Source of the DNA: Mesorhizobium temperatum
Lineage (GTDB): Bacteria > Pseudomonadota > Alphaproteobacteria > Rhizobiales > Rhizobiaceae
Direction of reading: 5' to 3'
DNA: 64,000 nucleotides
NCBI RefSeq assembly: GCF_002284575.1
Contig: NZ_NPKJ01000013.1
Coordinates: 679-64,678, forward strand
The position numbers were made by a program, and so were the translations under genes. Numbering within the stretch: the first letter of the stretch is position 1; every line of letters begins with the position of its first letter. The notes beneath the pieces are model-generated. The model made no database searches and was not told where the DNA came from. It saw nothing but the letters and a program-made list of their open reading frames with translations. Positions 26,986 to 36,515 of the stretch are shown here, piece after piece.

Positions 26986-28263
26986 ATGCGTGTTTTGTTG
27001 ATCGGCTCCGGCGGCCGCGAACATGCGCTGGCCTGGAAGATCGCGGCCTCGCCGCTGCTGACGAAGCTTTACGCGGCGCCGGGCAACCCAGGCATCGGCC
27101 AAGAAGCCGAGCTGGTGACGTTGGACATTGCCGATCATGCGGCGGTGGCCCGGTTCTGCGCGGAGAAAAAGATCGACCTCGTCGTGGTCGGCCCGGAAGG
27201 GCCGCTGGTCGCCGGCATTGCAGACGACCTCCGCGCTGCAGGCATCCGCGTCTTCGGCCCATCCAAGGCGGCGGCGCGGCTGGAAGGCTCGAAGGGTTTC
27301 ACCAAGGATCTTTGCGCGAAATACGACATCCCGACCGCCGCCTATGGCCGTTTCGGCGACCTTGCGTCGGCCAGGGCCTATGTCGAAAAGAGGGGCGCGC
27401 CAATCGTCATCAAGGCCGACGGCCTCGCCGCCGGCAAGGGCGTCACCGTCGCCATGACGTTGGCCGAGGCGCTGGCAGCACTCGATGCCTGTTTCGATGG
27501 ATCCTTCGGACAGGCCGGCGCGGAGGTCGTGGTCGAGGAGTTTCTCACCGGCGAGGAGGCGAGTTTCTTTTGCCTGTGCGACGGCGCCACTGCGCTGCCG
27601 TTCGGCACTGCGCAGGACCACAAGCGCGTCGGCGACGGCGACATCGGCCCGAACACCGGCGGCATGGGTGCCTATTCGCCGGCTCCGGTGATGACGCCGG
27701 AGATGATCGACCGCACCATGCGCGAGATCGTCGAGCCGACCATGCGCGGCATGGCCGAACGGGGCGCGCCGTTTTCGGGCGTGCTGTTTGCCGGGCTGAT
27801 GATATCAGGCGAGGGGCCGAAGCTAATCGAATACAACACCCGTTTCGGCGACCCGGAATGCCAGGTGCTGATGATGCGGCTGAAGGACGACCTCCTGGTC
27901 CTGCTCAACGCTTCTGCCGACGGCCAGCTCGCGCATACCTCCGCGCGCTGGCGCGACGAGGCGGCGCTCACCGTGGTGATGGCGGCAAGGGGTTACCCCG
28001 GCACGCCGGAAAAGGGCTCGGTCATCCGCGGCTTGGAAGAGGCCGCGGGCGATGGCGTCGAGATCTTTCATGCCGGCACCGCCATCAACAGCGGCGCGCT
28101 GGTCGCCAATGGCGGCCGTGTGCTCGACGTCACGGCTGTCGGCGGCACGGTCGGCGAGGCGCAGAGGCGAGCCTATGCCGCACTCGACCGGATCGATTGG
28201 CCGCAAGGCTTTTGCCGCCACGACATCGGCTGGCAGGCCGTCGCGCGCGAGCAGGCGCGCTGA
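26986..28263 (+). CDS. purD: Phosphoribosylamine-glycine ligase
   Basis: GAR synthetase of de novo purine synthesis: phosphoribosylamine + glycine + ATP give GAR. The 425-residue protein begins [19 protein letters not shown]. The ATP-grasp region contains [18 protein letters not shown], and [19 protein letters not shown] and [18 protein letters not shown] mark the C-terminal part. The start at 26986 follows AAGGGATCTGGGC; an ATG at 26968 is less conserved. There is no sign of truncation. Confidence 0.96.
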   Translation: MRVLLIGSGGREHALAWKIAASPLLTKLYAAPGNPGIGQEAELVTLDIADHAAVARFCAEKKIDLVVVGPEGPLVAGIADDLRAAGIRVFGPSKAAARLEGSKGFTKDLCAKYDIPTAAYGRFGDLASARAYVEKRGAPIVIKADGLAAGKGVTVAMTLAEALAALDACFDGSFGQAGAEVVVEEFLTGEEASFFCLCDGATALPFGTAQDHKRVGDGDIGPNTGGMGAYSPAPVMTPEMIDRTMREIVEPTMRGMAERGAPFSGVLFAGLMISGEGPKLIEYNTRFGDPECQVLMMRLKDDLLVLLNASADGQLAHTSARWRDEAALTVVMAARGYPGTPEKGSVIRGLEEAAGDGVEIFHAGTAINSGALVANGGRVLDVTAVGGTVGEAQRRAYAALDRIDWPQGFCRHDIGWQAVAREQAR

Positions 28264-28283
28264 CGCCGAACGGCTTTCAGCTT

Positions 28284-29447
28284 TCAGCGCAGGCCACGGT
28301 CGAACTCGGTTGATGCGGTGCTGACCGGATCGCTGGCGGCGGGCGCGGCTTCAACGGCTGATGCGGAGGGCTTTTCTTTCAGCGTCCAGGCCACATATTC
28401 CGCAATCCCGCGCGGAAGGCGCAGCAACGTCTTCACAGCAGGCATTTGAAAGCTGCTGCGGAACTCGGCCCAGCGGGCGCTGAACATCGCGATCATTTCG
28501 GTGAAGCTCGGTGATGCCACCACGGTGGCGTAGGTAATGGCATTGCCCGCAAGGCCGGCCTCGCGCGAGAGAGGCACCGGTATCGAGGCGAGGTAATCCG
28601 GCTGTGCATCGATCAGTCCGCCGAAGGGCCATTGCGCGCGCAAGGTGGCGGCATCCATCGGTGCGACATTGACGTCGATATCGTTGGGCGTGCCGGCCAC
28701 CCGGTAAGGACAGCGGAACCGTCCGCAATTGGCTTTTGCCGAAAACTGCCAGAGTACGTAGCCTTGCCAGTTGCCCATCGGAAAATGCACGCCGATGTCC
28801 GGCTTGTAGCGCGCATACCAGAGCGGCAGCCGCGACAGGAGCCGGTACTTGTACGTGTTGTCAGCGATGTGCCTGGCGGTCTTGCCGTTGGTGTAGAGCA
28901 CCGGAAAGCGGCCCAGCCGCCGATGCACATGGCGCACGAACTCCTCTGCATCCTCGAGCGACATCCATTTCGTGGGGTCGTCATCCTCGATGTCGAGGGC
29001 AAGCAGGTCATCCGGACCAGGTTTCGCGAAATTGATGAAATTGTTGGCCTGTCCCACCGGGTTGCCGGGGCGGGCGAGATGATAGGCGCCCCATTTCAGG
29101 CCGAGCGCCTTGGCCACCACCTTGCGCGTCTGAAACAGTTCCTGTGCCACCGCATGGCGCTTCCATAGCGCCTTGCAGAGCCGCGTCTCGGTCTCGTCGC
29201 CGAAACAGAAATAGGCTGGCGGCATTCCGTCGGACGCCTTGTTGATGAAGCCGACGATCCGCTTGTCGGTCGCAAGTTCAGCCCAATCGATGGGATTGTA
29301 TTCGTAGGCGTCGATCACCAGCGCCCGGTCGGCATCCTTCCAAGGCGCGGAGAAATCCGAGGCTTGTGCCGGCCCCAACGCCATCGTCATCGCAGTCGCG
29401 ACGACGAGGAGTCCTAGGCGGCGGAGAGGGTGCGCCGGCGGCTTCAA
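28284..29447 (-). CDS. Secreted glycoside hydrolase family 25 muramidase
   Basis: A 387-residue protein with a signal peptide (MKPPAHPLRRLGLLVVATAM..., cleavage near PAQASD) and a GH25 lysozyme fold. VIDAYEYNPIDW is the first strand, LLALDIEDDDPTKW holds the catalytic Asp-x-Glu, and GYVLWQFSAKANCGRF and TPNDIDVNVAPMD close the barrel. Such enzymes cut the MurNAc-GlcNAc bond of peptidoglycan. An extra ~120-residue C-terminal region is Ala-rich and unrecognised. In rhizobia the enzyme could act in cell-wall turnover; its target is not shown. Confidence 0.82.
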   Translation of the reverse strand: MKPPAHPLRRLGLLVVATAMTMALGPAQASDFSAPWKDADRALVIDAYEYNPIDWAELATDKRIVGFINKASDGMPPAYFCFGDETETRLCKALWKRHAVAQELFQTRKVVAKALGLKWGAYHLARPGNPVGQANNFINFAKPGPDDLLALDIEDDDPTKWMSLEDAEEFVRHVHRRLGRFPVLYTNGKTARHIADNTYKYRLLSRLPLWYARYKPDIGVHFPMGNWQGYVLWQFSAKANCGRFRCPYRVAGTPNDIDVNVAPMDAATLRAQWPFGGLIDAQPDYLASIPVPLSREAGLAGNAITYATVVASPSFTEMIAMFSARWAEFRSSFQMPAVKTLLRLPRGIAEYVAWTLKEKPSASAVEAAPAASDPVSTASTEFDRGLR

Positions 29448-29559
29448 ACAGCAGATCCTTGCTGGCCAAAACCTGATCCTGAACCGCCATGGTTAAGGAA
29501 ATGCTTTCGGCGGCCCGCGGCGAATGCGGCAATTCTGCCGGTGGTGGCTTCGCTGGCCA

Positions 29560-29877
29560 TCAACGGAGGGAGAGCGGCTGGAACGGGTCGGCCGCCGGCG
29601 CTTGCGGCAGCGTTCCCTCAGCCTCGCGCTTGCGGTGATGGGCCAGCGAGCATTGCGGCGAACACAGAATGCCGCGATCCGACCAATAGGCGGCGCCGTC
29701 CTCGATCTTGCCCCGATGGTGCCAAAAACCTGCCGCTCGATAGGGCAGGCCGCATTCGATGCAGCGATAGGCGTCAGGTCTGGCGAGCACGGGCGGTCCG
29801 ATCCGGTATTCCTGATCTGTCGCCGGTCGACTTGTCCGGCTTTTTGCCGATTTTAGCGTGAACAGCTCCAATTGCAA
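29560..29877 (-). CDS. Small zinc-ribbon-like protein, unknown
   Basis: A 105-residue protein with YRCIECGLPYRA and ILCSPQCSLAHHRKR, a CxxC...CxxxC pattern with nearby His that suggests one bound zinc. WHHRGKIEDGAAYWSDRG lies between. The start is a TTG at 29877, as no ATG fits; an internal start is also possible. No function is recognised. Confidence 0.55.
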   Translation of the reverse strand: MQLELFTLKSAKSRTSRPATDQEYRIGPPVLARPDAYRCIECGLPYRAAGFWHHRGKIEDGAAYWSDRGILCSPQCSLAHHRKREAEGTLPQAPAADPFQPLSLR

Positions 29878-29894
29878 AATCCGCGTGACAAAAT

Positions 29895-29910
29895 TTGACG
29901 TTTACGTAAA
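29895..29910. promoter_or_regulatory. Candidate regulator site upstream of acyl-CoA dehydrogenase
   Basis: TTGACGTTTACGTAAA, containing the perfect palindrome TTTACGTAAA, lies 92 bp upstream of the acyl-CoA dehydrogenase start. ACGT-rich sites of this form resemble those reported for MerR-family regulators of acyl-CoA and branched-chain catabolism (LiuR-like), but this assignment is from memory and unproven. Confidence 0.35.
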
Positions 29911-30001
29911 AAGAAGGTGGGGAGAGGCGACCCAAAAGCGAATGGTTTTGTGTCGGCACGGATATTAAGTTGCCCTGCCGGAAAAAGGAGGAGCGAGCGG
30001 C

Positions 30002-31771
30002 ATGTATCGGGCACCGGTCGAGGAAATCGCTTTCACGCTGAAGCATGTGGCCGGCCTGAAGCCGGCGCTTGGCGCCGGCACCTTTGGCGACCTTGGCGAA
30101 GATCTCGTCGACGCCATTCTGGCGGAAGCCGGCCGCTTCGCCACAGAGGAGGTCGCGCCGCTCTACAAGATCGGCGATGAACAAGGCGCGGTGCTGAGCG
30201 GCGCTGCCGTCACCATGCCGCCCGGCTGGAAGGAACTTTATCGCCGCTGGATCGACGGCGGCTGGAACGCGCTGTCCGCACCGGAGGAATTCGGCGGCCA
30301 GGCACTGCCGACCATGCTGGGGGTGGCGGCGCTCGAAATGTGGAACTCCGCCGCCATGGCCTTCGGCATCGGCCCGACGCTGACCATGGGCGCGGTCGAA
30401 GCACTCGACAAGCACGCCTCACAGGCGCTGAAGGGCAAATACTTGGAAAAGCTCGTCTCCGGCGAATGGATGGGCACGATGAACCTGACCGAGCCGCAGG
30501 CGGGCTCGGATCTGAGCGCCTTGCGCGCCCGCGCCGAGCCGGCCGGCGACGGCACCTACCGCATCTTCGGCCAGAAGATTTTCATCACCTATGGCGAGCA
30601 CGATTTCACCGACAACATCATCCATCTGGTGCTGGCGCGGCTGCCGGACGCGCCGGCCGGCACGCGTGGCCTTTCGCTGTTCCTGGTGCCGAAATTCCTT
30701 GTCGGCGACGACGGCGCGCTGGGCGCACGCAACGACGTCTTCTGCTCCGGGCTGGAGCACAAATTGGGCATACACGCCTCGCCGACCTGCACCATGATCT
30801 ATGGCGACGGTTTCGAAGGGACCACCCCCGGCGCGATCGGCTGGCTGATCGGCAAGGAAAACAAGGGGCTCGCCGGCATGTTCACCATGATGAACAATGC
30901 GCGGCTCGCCGTCGGCATGCAGGGCGTGGCGGTTGCCGAAACGGCCACGCAGAAGGCGCTCGCCTACGCCAATGACCGCCGGCAAGGCAAGGCTGCAAGC
31001 TATGACGGCAACGGCATGGCGCCGATCGTCCATCACCCGGACGTGCAGCGCAACCTCCTGACCATGAATGCGCTGACCCAGATTGCGCGCGCCATCAGCT
31101 ATTCCTGTGCGCATGCCATTGACCACGCGCGCGTATCCGTCGGCGATGAAGCCACCCATTGGCAGGAACGTGCCAATCTGTTGACACCGCTGGCCAAGGC
31201 CTTTTCCACCGATGTCGGCGTCGAGGTCGCCTCGCTTGGGCTGCAGGTTCATGGTGGCATGGGTTTCATCGAGGAGACCGGTGCGGCAGCACTTTATCGT
31301 GACGCGCGCATCGCGCCGATCTACGAAGGCACCAACGGTATCCAGGCGATCGACCTGGTGGCGCGCAAGCTGCCGTCTGGCGGTGGCGAGCATGTGCATG
31401 GTTACATCGCCGAACTGAAAGCGGTCGCCAATCAAGTGCGGACCTCAAATCTTCAGGGTTTTGGCCGCACCGCCGACGGTCTCGGCCAGGCGCTCGACGA
31501 CCTCGGCCAGGCGACGCGTTTCCTGCAAGGGCTGCTTGCCGACGGGCGCTCGGACGAGGCGTTGGCCGGTGCGACGCCGTATCTGCGGCTGATCTCGCTC
31601 GCGGCGGGCGGCGCCTATCTGGCACGCGGCGCGCTTGCCGACCAAAGCCGCACCGCCCTTTGCCGTTTCTTTGCCGAAAACCTGCTTGGCGAGGCGGGTG
31701 CGCTGAAGGAGCGCGTCATTGGCGGCGCCGAAAGCCTTGCCGCTGCCGGCAAGACACTGATTTCTGCCTGA
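30002..31771 (+). CDS. Acyl-CoA dehydrogenase, long form (DmdC-like)
   Basis: A 589-residue acyl-CoA dehydrogenase with an extra C-terminal domain, the form typical of DmdC-like 3-methylmercaptopropionyl-CoA dehydrogenases and long FadE-like enzymes. MYRAPVEEIAFTLKHVAGL is the characteristic N-terminus. Other blocks are GEWMGTMNLTEPQAGSDLSA, IFGQKIFITYGEHD, LQVHGGMGFIEETGAAALYR (catalytic Glu region) and IAPIYEGTNGIQAIDLVARK. GGAGGAG precedes the ATG. It is followed 53 bp later by an enoyl-CoA hydratase, so the pair probably carries out two successive beta-oxidation steps. The true acyl chain is unknown. Confidence 0.9.
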   Translation: MYRAPVEEIAFTLKHVAGLKPALGAGTFGDLGEDLVDAILAEAGRFATEEVAPLYKIGDEQGAVLSGAAVTMPPGWKELYRRWIDGGWNALSAPEEFGGQALPTMLGVAALEMWNSAAMAFGIGPTLTMGAVEALDKHASQALKGKYLEKLVSGEWMGTMNLTEPQAGSDLSALRARAEPAGDGTYRIFGQKIFITYGEHDFTDNIIHLVLARLPDAPAGTRGLSLFLVPKFLVGDDGALGARNDVFCSGLEHKLGIHASPTCTMIYGDGFEGTTPGAIGWLIGKENKGLAGMFTMMNNARLAVGMQGVAVAETATQKALAYANDRRQGKAASYDGNGMAPIVHHPDVQRNLLTMNALTQIARAISYSCAHAIDHARVSVGDEATHWQERANLLTPLAKAFSTDVGVEVASLGLQVHGGMGFIEETGAAALYRDARIAPIYEGTNGIQAIDLVARKLPSGGGEHVHGYIAELKAVANQVRTSNLQGFGRTADGLGQALDDLGQATRFLQGLLADGRSDEALAGATPYLRLISLAAGGAYLARGALADQSRTALCRFFAENLLGEAGALKERVIGGAESLAAAGKTLISA

Positions 31772-31824
31772 CATCCACAAGGTCGACGTTTCACAAAAGC
31801 CCGGCGTTTCACAAAGGACCACCC

Positions 31825-32580
31825 GTGACAGACCATATCCTCGTCGAGCGCCAGGGCGCCATCCAGATCATCCGCATGAACCGTCCGGACAAGAAGAACG
31901 CCTTGACGCGCGCCATGTATGCGAAAATGTCCAAAACCCTTGCCGAGGGCGAGGCGGATCCGGCGATCCGTGTTCACGTCTTCCTCGGTGTTTCCGGCGC
32001 TTTCTCGTCCGGCAACGACCTTGCCGATTTCATGGTCGTCGCCACCGGCGGCGAGGGCGGCACCGAGGTCTGGGATTTCCTGATGGCGCTGGCCAGGACG
32101 GAAAAGCCCATGGTTTCCGGCGTCGACGGCATTGCGGTCGGCATCGGCACCACGCTCAACCTGCATTGCGACCTGACCTTCGCCACGCCGCGCACAATGT
32201 TCCGCACGCCCTTCGTCGATCTCGGCCTGGTCCCCGAGGCGGGATCGAGCCTGCTTGCGCCGCAGATTCTCGGCCGGCAAGGCGCCTTCGCGCTGCTTGG
32301 CCTCGGCGAAGGCTTTTCGGCCGAGCGGGCGAAGGCCGCCGGACTGATCTACGCGGTGGTCGAGGAAAACGAACTCGAAGCATCCGTGCTTGCAGCGGCC
32401 GGCCAGATTGCGGCCAAGCCGCCGCAAGCGCTGAAGATCGCGCGCGACCTGATGCGCGGCTCGCGTGAAGAGCTCGTTGCCCGCATCGGCCAGGAAAGCG
32501 AGTATTTCCGAGAGCGGCTCAAATCCGACGAGGCCCGCGCGGCCTTGATGGCCTTCATGACCAGGAAGAAGACAGGCTGA
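31825..32580 (+). CDS. Enoyl-CoA hydratase/isomerase family protein
   Basis: A 251-residue crotonase-fold protein starting with GTG (VTDHILVERQGAIQIIRMNR). Family marks are MNRPDKKNALTRAMYAKM, the oxyanion-hole segment GAFSSGNDLADFM, GVDGIAVGIGTTLNLHCD and PEAGSSLLAPQILG. The Gly-Asn-Asp region replaces the Gly-Ala-Asp of many hydratases. The GTG at 31825 follows AAAGGA. It is likely co-transcribed with the acyl-CoA dehydrogenase. Hydratase or isomerase activity cannot be decided from sequence alone. Confidence 0.88.
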   Translation: MTDHILVERQGAIQIIRMNRPDKKNALTRAMYAKMSKTLAEGEADPAIRVHVFLGVSGAFSSGNDLADFMVVATGGEGGTEVWDFLMALARTEKPMVSGVDGIAVGIGTTLNLHCDLTFATPRTMFRTPFVDLGLVPEAGSSLLAPQILGRQGAFALLGLGEGFSAERAKAAGLIYAVVEENELEASVLAAAGQIAAKPPQALKIARDLMRGSREELVARIGQESEYFRERLKSDEARAALMAFMTRKKTG

Positions 32581-32621
32581 AGGCGGTGTGGCCCGATGAC
32601 GCGGCCATGGTGTTGGCGATT

Positions 32622-32813
32622 TACAGGCCTGCGGCCAGCGTTGGGCGGCGTGCATGACGGTGAGGATTTCGACAGTCTCGCCGTTGACCCGATAGGGGAC
32701 GATATACGGAATATCGACCAAAACGAGCTCTTGCGTCGCCTTGATGCGCCCGACGCGTCCCATGGCCGGTTGCTCGACGAGATGTTCCGCCGCCGTCACG
32801 ATTTGCGGCTCAT
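32622..32813 (-). pseudogene. Remnant of a RelE/ParE-type toxin
   Basis: An ATG overlapping the antitoxin stop (ATGA, 32813) begins MSRKS but hits TGA after five codons. Immediately adjacent, in another frame, are AAEHLVEQPAMGRVGRIKAT and VDIPYIVPYRVNGETVEILT, then VMHAAQRWP, which is the C-terminal two-thirds of a ParE/RelE toxin. The N-terminal helices are missing, so an internal deletion has probably removed ~40 codons. The natural stop also seems lost, as the frame runs on antisense into the hydratase gene. Boundaries are approximate. Confidence 0.6.
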
Positions 32814-33055
32814 CCTTGGCGGGCGGACTTGACGTATTTCCCGACAACAGCGGCAACATCACGGTCACTGGCAAAATCGCCGCGCTCGGCGTCGGCCAAC
32901 CCGGTCTCTATCTCGGCGAGTTGCCATTCCTCACGGGCAACAAAGTCCTCAATGGCCTGCGCCGCCGCATAGGAGCGCGAGCGGTCGAGCTTTTCGGCAA
33001 GCTGGTCAAGCCTGTTTGCGGTTTCGTCCGGGACACGCACGGTAAAAGCCGTCAT
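32810..33055 (-). CDS. Ribbon-helix-helix antitoxin
   Basis: An 81-residue CopG-like antitoxin. Its N-terminal RHH DNA-binding domain is MTAFTVRVPDETANRLDQLA followed by DRSRSYAAAQAIEDFVARE, and the acidic C-terminal region (LAEIETGLADAERGDF) would bind the toxin. I start at 33055, with GAAGG eight bases upstream; ATGs at 33061 and 33070 are possible. Its stop overlaps the ATG of the broken toxin, the standard order for parDE/relBE-type modules. It is now probably an orphan antitoxin. Confidence 0.78.
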   Translation of the reverse strand: MTAFTVRVPDETANRLDQLAEKLDRSRSYAAAQAIEDFVAREEWQLAEIETGLADAERGDFASDRDVAAVVGKYVKSARQG

Positions 33056-33260
33056 GCTCATTACCTTCATTTGGTTCCCTATGATTGTTGGTGAACCAAG
33101 GTCGTTTCATCAAGGATTACCCAGAGGGGCCTCCCCTGACGCCAGTTGCTTAAACGTCCGCCGGCGCCGTGTAGCGCGCCATCGTATATTAGCGATGCCA
33201 TATTGCCGCGCGTCCAGCTCTCCCTTACCCCTCGGTGAAACTGCTTAATGGACCACCTTC

Positions 33261-33878
33261 TCAGGGGTAAAGCCTTGTCTTGTCCCAACCGCCCCCCGCG
33301 TTGCGAGAAAAGACGACGCGGTCGTGCAGCCGGAAAGGCCGGTCGTGCCAGAACTCGATCGTCTGCGGCACGATACGGAAGCCCGACCAGTGTTTCGGTC
33401 GTGGGATCTCGCCGATCGCATAGCGGGCCGTGTATTCGGCAACCGCTTTTTCCAGTGCGAAGCGGCTTTCCAGCGGCCGCGATTGCTTCGACGCCCAGGC
33501 GCCGATGCGGCTGCCGCGCGGGCGCGTCGCATAATAGGCGTCCGCTTCCGCCTCGGTGACGATCTCCACCGGCCCGCGCACGCGCACCTGCCGGCGCAGC
33601 GATTTCCAGTGAAAGCACATCGCCGCCTTCATGCTGCCAAGAATCTCGCGGCTCTTGGCGCTCTCAAAATTCGTGTAGAAGACAAATCCGCTTTCATCGA
33701 ACCCCTTGAGCAGCACCATCCGCACATTCGGCATGCCCTCGGCATCGACGGTCGCCAGAGCCACGCTGTTGGGATCGTTGATCTCACTCTTCGTCGCGTC
33801 GTCGAGCCATGCGGCAAACAGGCGGAATGGCTCGGCAGCCTCGGTAAAGTCACCGCTTGTTAACTCAGTTTCGCTCAT
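33261..33878 (-). CDS. pdxH: Pyridoxamine 5'-phosphate oxidase
   Basis: PdxH oxidises pyridoxine or pyridoxamine 5'-phosphate to PLP using FMN. The 205-residue product has the N-terminal PF01243-type fold ([20 protein letters not shown]), [15 protein letters not shown], the FMN/PLP part [12 protein letters not shown], and the C-terminal [20 protein letters not shown]. The ATG at 33878 begins [21 protein letters not shown] longer open frame upstream is antisense to the neighbouring lipoprotein gene and rejected. Confidence 0.95.
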   Translation of the reverse strand: MSETELTSGDFTEAAEPFRLFAAWLDDATKSEINDPNSVALATVDAEGMPNVRMVLLKGFDESGFVFYTNFESAKSREILGSMKAAMCFHWKSLRRQVRVRGPVEIVTEAEADAYYATRPRGSRIGAWASKQSRPLESRFALEKAVAEYTARYAIGEIPRPKHWSGFRIVPQTIEFWHDRPFRLHDRVVFSRNAGGGWDKTRLYP

Positions 33879-33918
33879 AGTTTTTCCAAATTCTATTGCC
33901 GGCCGGGGAGATTGCCGA

Positions 33919-34395
33919 TTGTCGCGCATCGCGCAACCTTTTGACAGCAGGCAATGGAGCCTTATTGCTTCGGCCAGCGCCCAGGCTACGGTCAAGGCCG
34001 CCGCGATCGTGCTGGTCGCCTTGCCGCTTGCCGCCTGCGGTGCCGGCGGCTTCAGCTTGGAGCAGGCGGAGGTCGACCGTACGATCCTGACCAGCAGCAC
34101 GCCTGCTGCTGCCTCGCCGATCGACCAGGATCGCGCCTCGGACCAGGCGACGATCCGCAACGCTGTGTCTTCCGCCGATATCCAGGAACTTGGCGGGCAG
34201 GCCGTTCCCTGGGCGAATTCCGATACCGGTTCGCGCGGCTCGATCATCGAACTGGCGGAGTCTAGGGACAACGGTCAGCTTTGCCGCCGCTTCACCGCGT
34301 CGCGCGAAAGCTTCGACGGCGTCGCCCTGTTCAAGGGCGAGGTGTGCCTGGCCGGCGCCGGCGCCTGGCGGATGCAGGACTTCAAAGCGCTCTGA
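33919..34395 (+). CDS. RT0821/Lpp0805-type surface-antigen lipoprotein
   Basis: A 158-residue lipoprotein. [18 protein letters not shown] is a signal with a lipobox (LAAC), so the mature protein would be lipid-anchored at Cys. The C-terminal part, [40 protein letters not shown] and AGAWRMQDF, matches the 16-kDa surface-antigen family. No ATG is in frame; the TTG at 33919 follows GGGGAG with an 8-base gap. It diverges from pdxH, with overlapping upstream regions. The role is unknown, possibly envelope integrity. Confidence 0.75.
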   Translation: MSRIAQPFDSRQWSLIASASAQATVKAAAIVLVALPLAACGAGGFSLEQAEVDRTILTSSTPAAASPIDQDRASDQATIRNAVSSADIQELGGQAVPWANSDTGSRGSIIELAESRDNGQLCRRFTASRESFDGVALFKGEVCLAGAGAWRMQDFKAL

Positions 34396-34494
34396 TTTTC
34401 CGCCATCATATGACCGCGCGCCACTGGAATTTCTTCCTATGCGAGCGCATATAGGTGGCAATCGTGGACTCACTCCTTCTCCAGGGCAGGAAGC

Positions 34495-35415
34495 ATGCGC
34501 GACCCCTATGAGGTGCTGGGCGTTGCCAAGAACGCATCGGCCAAGGACATAAAATCGGCGTACCGCAAACTCGCCAAGGAGTATCATCCGGACCAGAATC
34601 CGGATCCCAAGGCGAAGGAGCGGTTTGCCGCAGCCAACCAGGCTTACGAGATCGTCGGCGACGAGAAGAACCGTGGGGCTTTCGATCGCGGCGAGATTGA
34701 CGCCGAGGGCAAGCCGCGCTTTCAAGGCTTCGAGGGTGCCGCCGGCGGCGCCGATCCGTTCGCCGGTTTTCGCCGGCAGCAAGGGCCGGGCGGCTCACGT
34801 TTCGAGTTTCGCTCAAGCCGTCCGAGCGGCGATCCGTTCGACGGCAGCAGCGACATCTTCAGCCAGATTTTCGGCGAGACCTTCTCTCGCGGCGCCGGCA
34901 TGGGCGCCGGCCGGCAGGCGCCGTCCGGCGCCGACGTGAACGTGACGCTCGACATCACCATCGAGGAAGCTGCGACTGCGGAGAAGGTGACGGCGATGTT
35001 CCCCGACGGGCGCAAGGTCGCCGTCAAGCTGCCAGCTTATGTCGAGGACGGCCAGACCATCCGGCTGAAAGGCCAGGGCGAGCAAGGGCCGGGGCAGCCG
35101 GGCGATGCGCTGGTCAAGATTCGCTTCCGGCGGCATCCGCGCTATCGTGTAGAAGGCCGCGACCTCCATGCCGACTTGCCGGTTGCGCTGGCGGATGCCG
35201 TGCTGGGTGCCAAGGTGGCGGTCGAAACGCCGACCGGCAAGCTTGCGGTCAATGTTCCCGCCTGGTCGAGCTCGGACAAGGTCCTGCGGCTGAAGGGCAG
35301 GGGCCTGCCGGAAAAAGTTGGCGGTCACGGTGATCTCTACGCGCATGTGCGGCTGATGCTTCCCGAGGGCGGCGACAGCGATCTCGAAGCGCTGATGCGC
35401 AACCGAAAACGCTAG
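34495..35415 (+). CDS. DnaJ-like co-chaperone (CbpA type)
   Basis: A 306-residue type II J-protein. The J domain opens [20 protein letters not shown], and its HPD motif is in [19 protein letters not shown] Gly/Phe-rich linker follows, then the two C-terminal substrate-binding domains ([60 protein letters not shown]). No zinc-finger cysteines are present, so this is not DnaJ itself. It would stimulate DnaK. It is followed by a repeat and then fabI. Confidence 0.9.
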   Translation: MRDPYEVLGVAKNASAKDIKSAYRKLAKEYHPDQNPDPKAKERFAAANQAYEIVGDEKNRGAFDRGEIDAEGKPRFQGFEGAAGGADPFAGFRRQQGPGGSRFEFRSSRPSGDPFDGSSDIFSQIFGETFSRGAGMGAGRQAPSGADVNVTLDITIEEAATAEKVTAMFPDGRKVAVKLPAYVEDGQTIRLKGQGEQGPGQPGDALVKIRFRRHPRYRVEGRDLHADLPVALADAVLGAKVAVETPTGKLAVNVPAWSSSDKVLRLKGRGLPEKVGGHGDLYAHVRLMLPEGGDSDLEALMRNRKR

Positions 35416-35535
35416 CGCATGACCCCTAATCGAAGTCCGCGCAGCAAAAATCGGAATCGATTTTCGCTGGGGATCATGCGCAAGATTAGGTGTTACAGTG
35501 CCGTTTGCGCGTCCAAAAGGACGCGCGGCGCTGTG
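35415..35535. repeat. Mosaic intergenic repeat upstream of fabI
   Basis: GCGCATGACCCC, then AAAATCGGAATCGATTTT, GGGGATCATGCGCAAGATTA, GTGTTACAG and a perfect hairpin GCGCGTCC-AAAA-GGACGCGC (35507-35526). Essentially the same ordered blocks occur in inverted orientation at 52503-52615 upstream of aroC. It looks like a mobile or amplified intergenic element. The hairpin could also terminate or stabilise RNA. Confidence 0.65.
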
Positions 35536-35642
35536 GAGCGATGCTTTTGTCCCCTGAACTGTCCGTGTTGAGCGCTTGAAGGGGCTCTGTGCCTGTGCGA
35601 TAGCCACTCCACAAAGCAGAAGATCTTGCGGAGAGCGCTCAC

Positions 35643-36461
35643 ATGGCGGGTGGACAAGGCATTATGGCCGGCAAGCGCGGGCTTGTCCTTGGCGTCGCGA
35701 ACAATCGGTCGATCGCCTATGGTATTGCCAAGGCCTGCGTCGACCACGGCGCCGAGATTGCGCTGACCTACCAGGGCGAGGCGTTCAAGAAACGCGTCGA
35801 GCCGCTGGCGGCTGAACTCAACGCCCATGTCGCCGGCCATTGCGATGTGACCGATCCGGCCACGCTCGATGCGGTTTTCGACGACATCGCCAAGCATTGG
35901 GGTAAGCTCGATTTCCTCGTCCACGCCATCGCCTTTTCCGACAAGGACGAACTGACAGGCCGCTATGTCGAGACGACGCGCGACAATTTCCTCCGCACCA
36001 TGGACATCTCGGTGTTTTCCTTCACCACCATCGCCAAGCGCGCCGAGGCGCTGATGACCGATGGCGGTTCGCTGCTGACGCTGACCTATTACGGCGCGGA
36101 AAAAGTGATGCCGCATTACAACGTAATGGGTGTCGCCAAGGCGGCGCTCGAAGCCAGCGTACGCTATCTGGCCGTCGACCTCGGCGCCAAGAAAATTCGT
36201 GTCAACGCCATCTCCGCCGGCCCGATCAAGACGCTGGCCGCCTCCGGCATCGGCGATTTTCGCTACATCTTGAAGTGGAACGAATACAATTCACCGCTGA
36301 AGCAGACGGTCACGCAAGAGGAAGTCGGCGATTCAGCCGTCTATTTCCTGTCCAGCCTTTCACGTGGCGTCACCGGCGAGATCCACCATGTCGATTCCGG
36401 TTACCATGTCGTCGGCATGAAGGCGGTCGACGCGCCTGATATTTCGACCGTCAAGGAATAA
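35643..36461 (+). CDS. fabI: Enoyl-ACP reductase (NADH)
   Basis: A 272-residue short-chain-dehydrogenase-type FabI, which reduces enoyl-ACP in the last step of fatty-acid elongation. LVLGVANNRSIAYGIAKA is the FabI-type nucleotide loop. LTLTYYGAEKVMPHYNVMGV and AKAALEASVRYLA contain the Tyr-x6-Tyr-x6-Lys arrangement (catalytic Tyr in HYNVMGVAK). NAISAGPIKTLAASGIGDF closes the active site. ATGs at 35643 and 35664 are possible. A histidine phosphatase gene follows 54 bp downstream. Confidence 0.95.
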   Translation: MAGGQGIMAGKRGLVLGVANNRSIAYGIAKACVDHGAEIALTYQGEAFKKRVEPLAAELNAHVAGHCDVTDPATLDAVFDDIAKHWGKLDFLVHAIAFSDKDELTGRYVETTRDNFLRTMDISVFSFTTIAKRAEALMTDGGSLLTLTYYGAEKVMPHYNVMGVAKAALEASVRYLAVDLGAKKIRVNAISAGPIKTLAASGIGDFRYILKWNEYNSPLKQTVTQEEVGDSAVYFLSSLSRGVTGEIHHVDSGYHVVGMKAVDAPDISTVKE

Positions 36462-36515
36462 CGCCTCGAACTCTCCCGCCTCCAGCCTGCTCTCGACCGC
36501 TCTCCGGATGACCTG

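Noticed and set aside
30419..31435. 338-codon minus-strand frame within the acyl-CoA dehydrogenase gene
   Set aside because: Composition typical of antisense high-GC frames; the sense protein is clearly conserved throughout.
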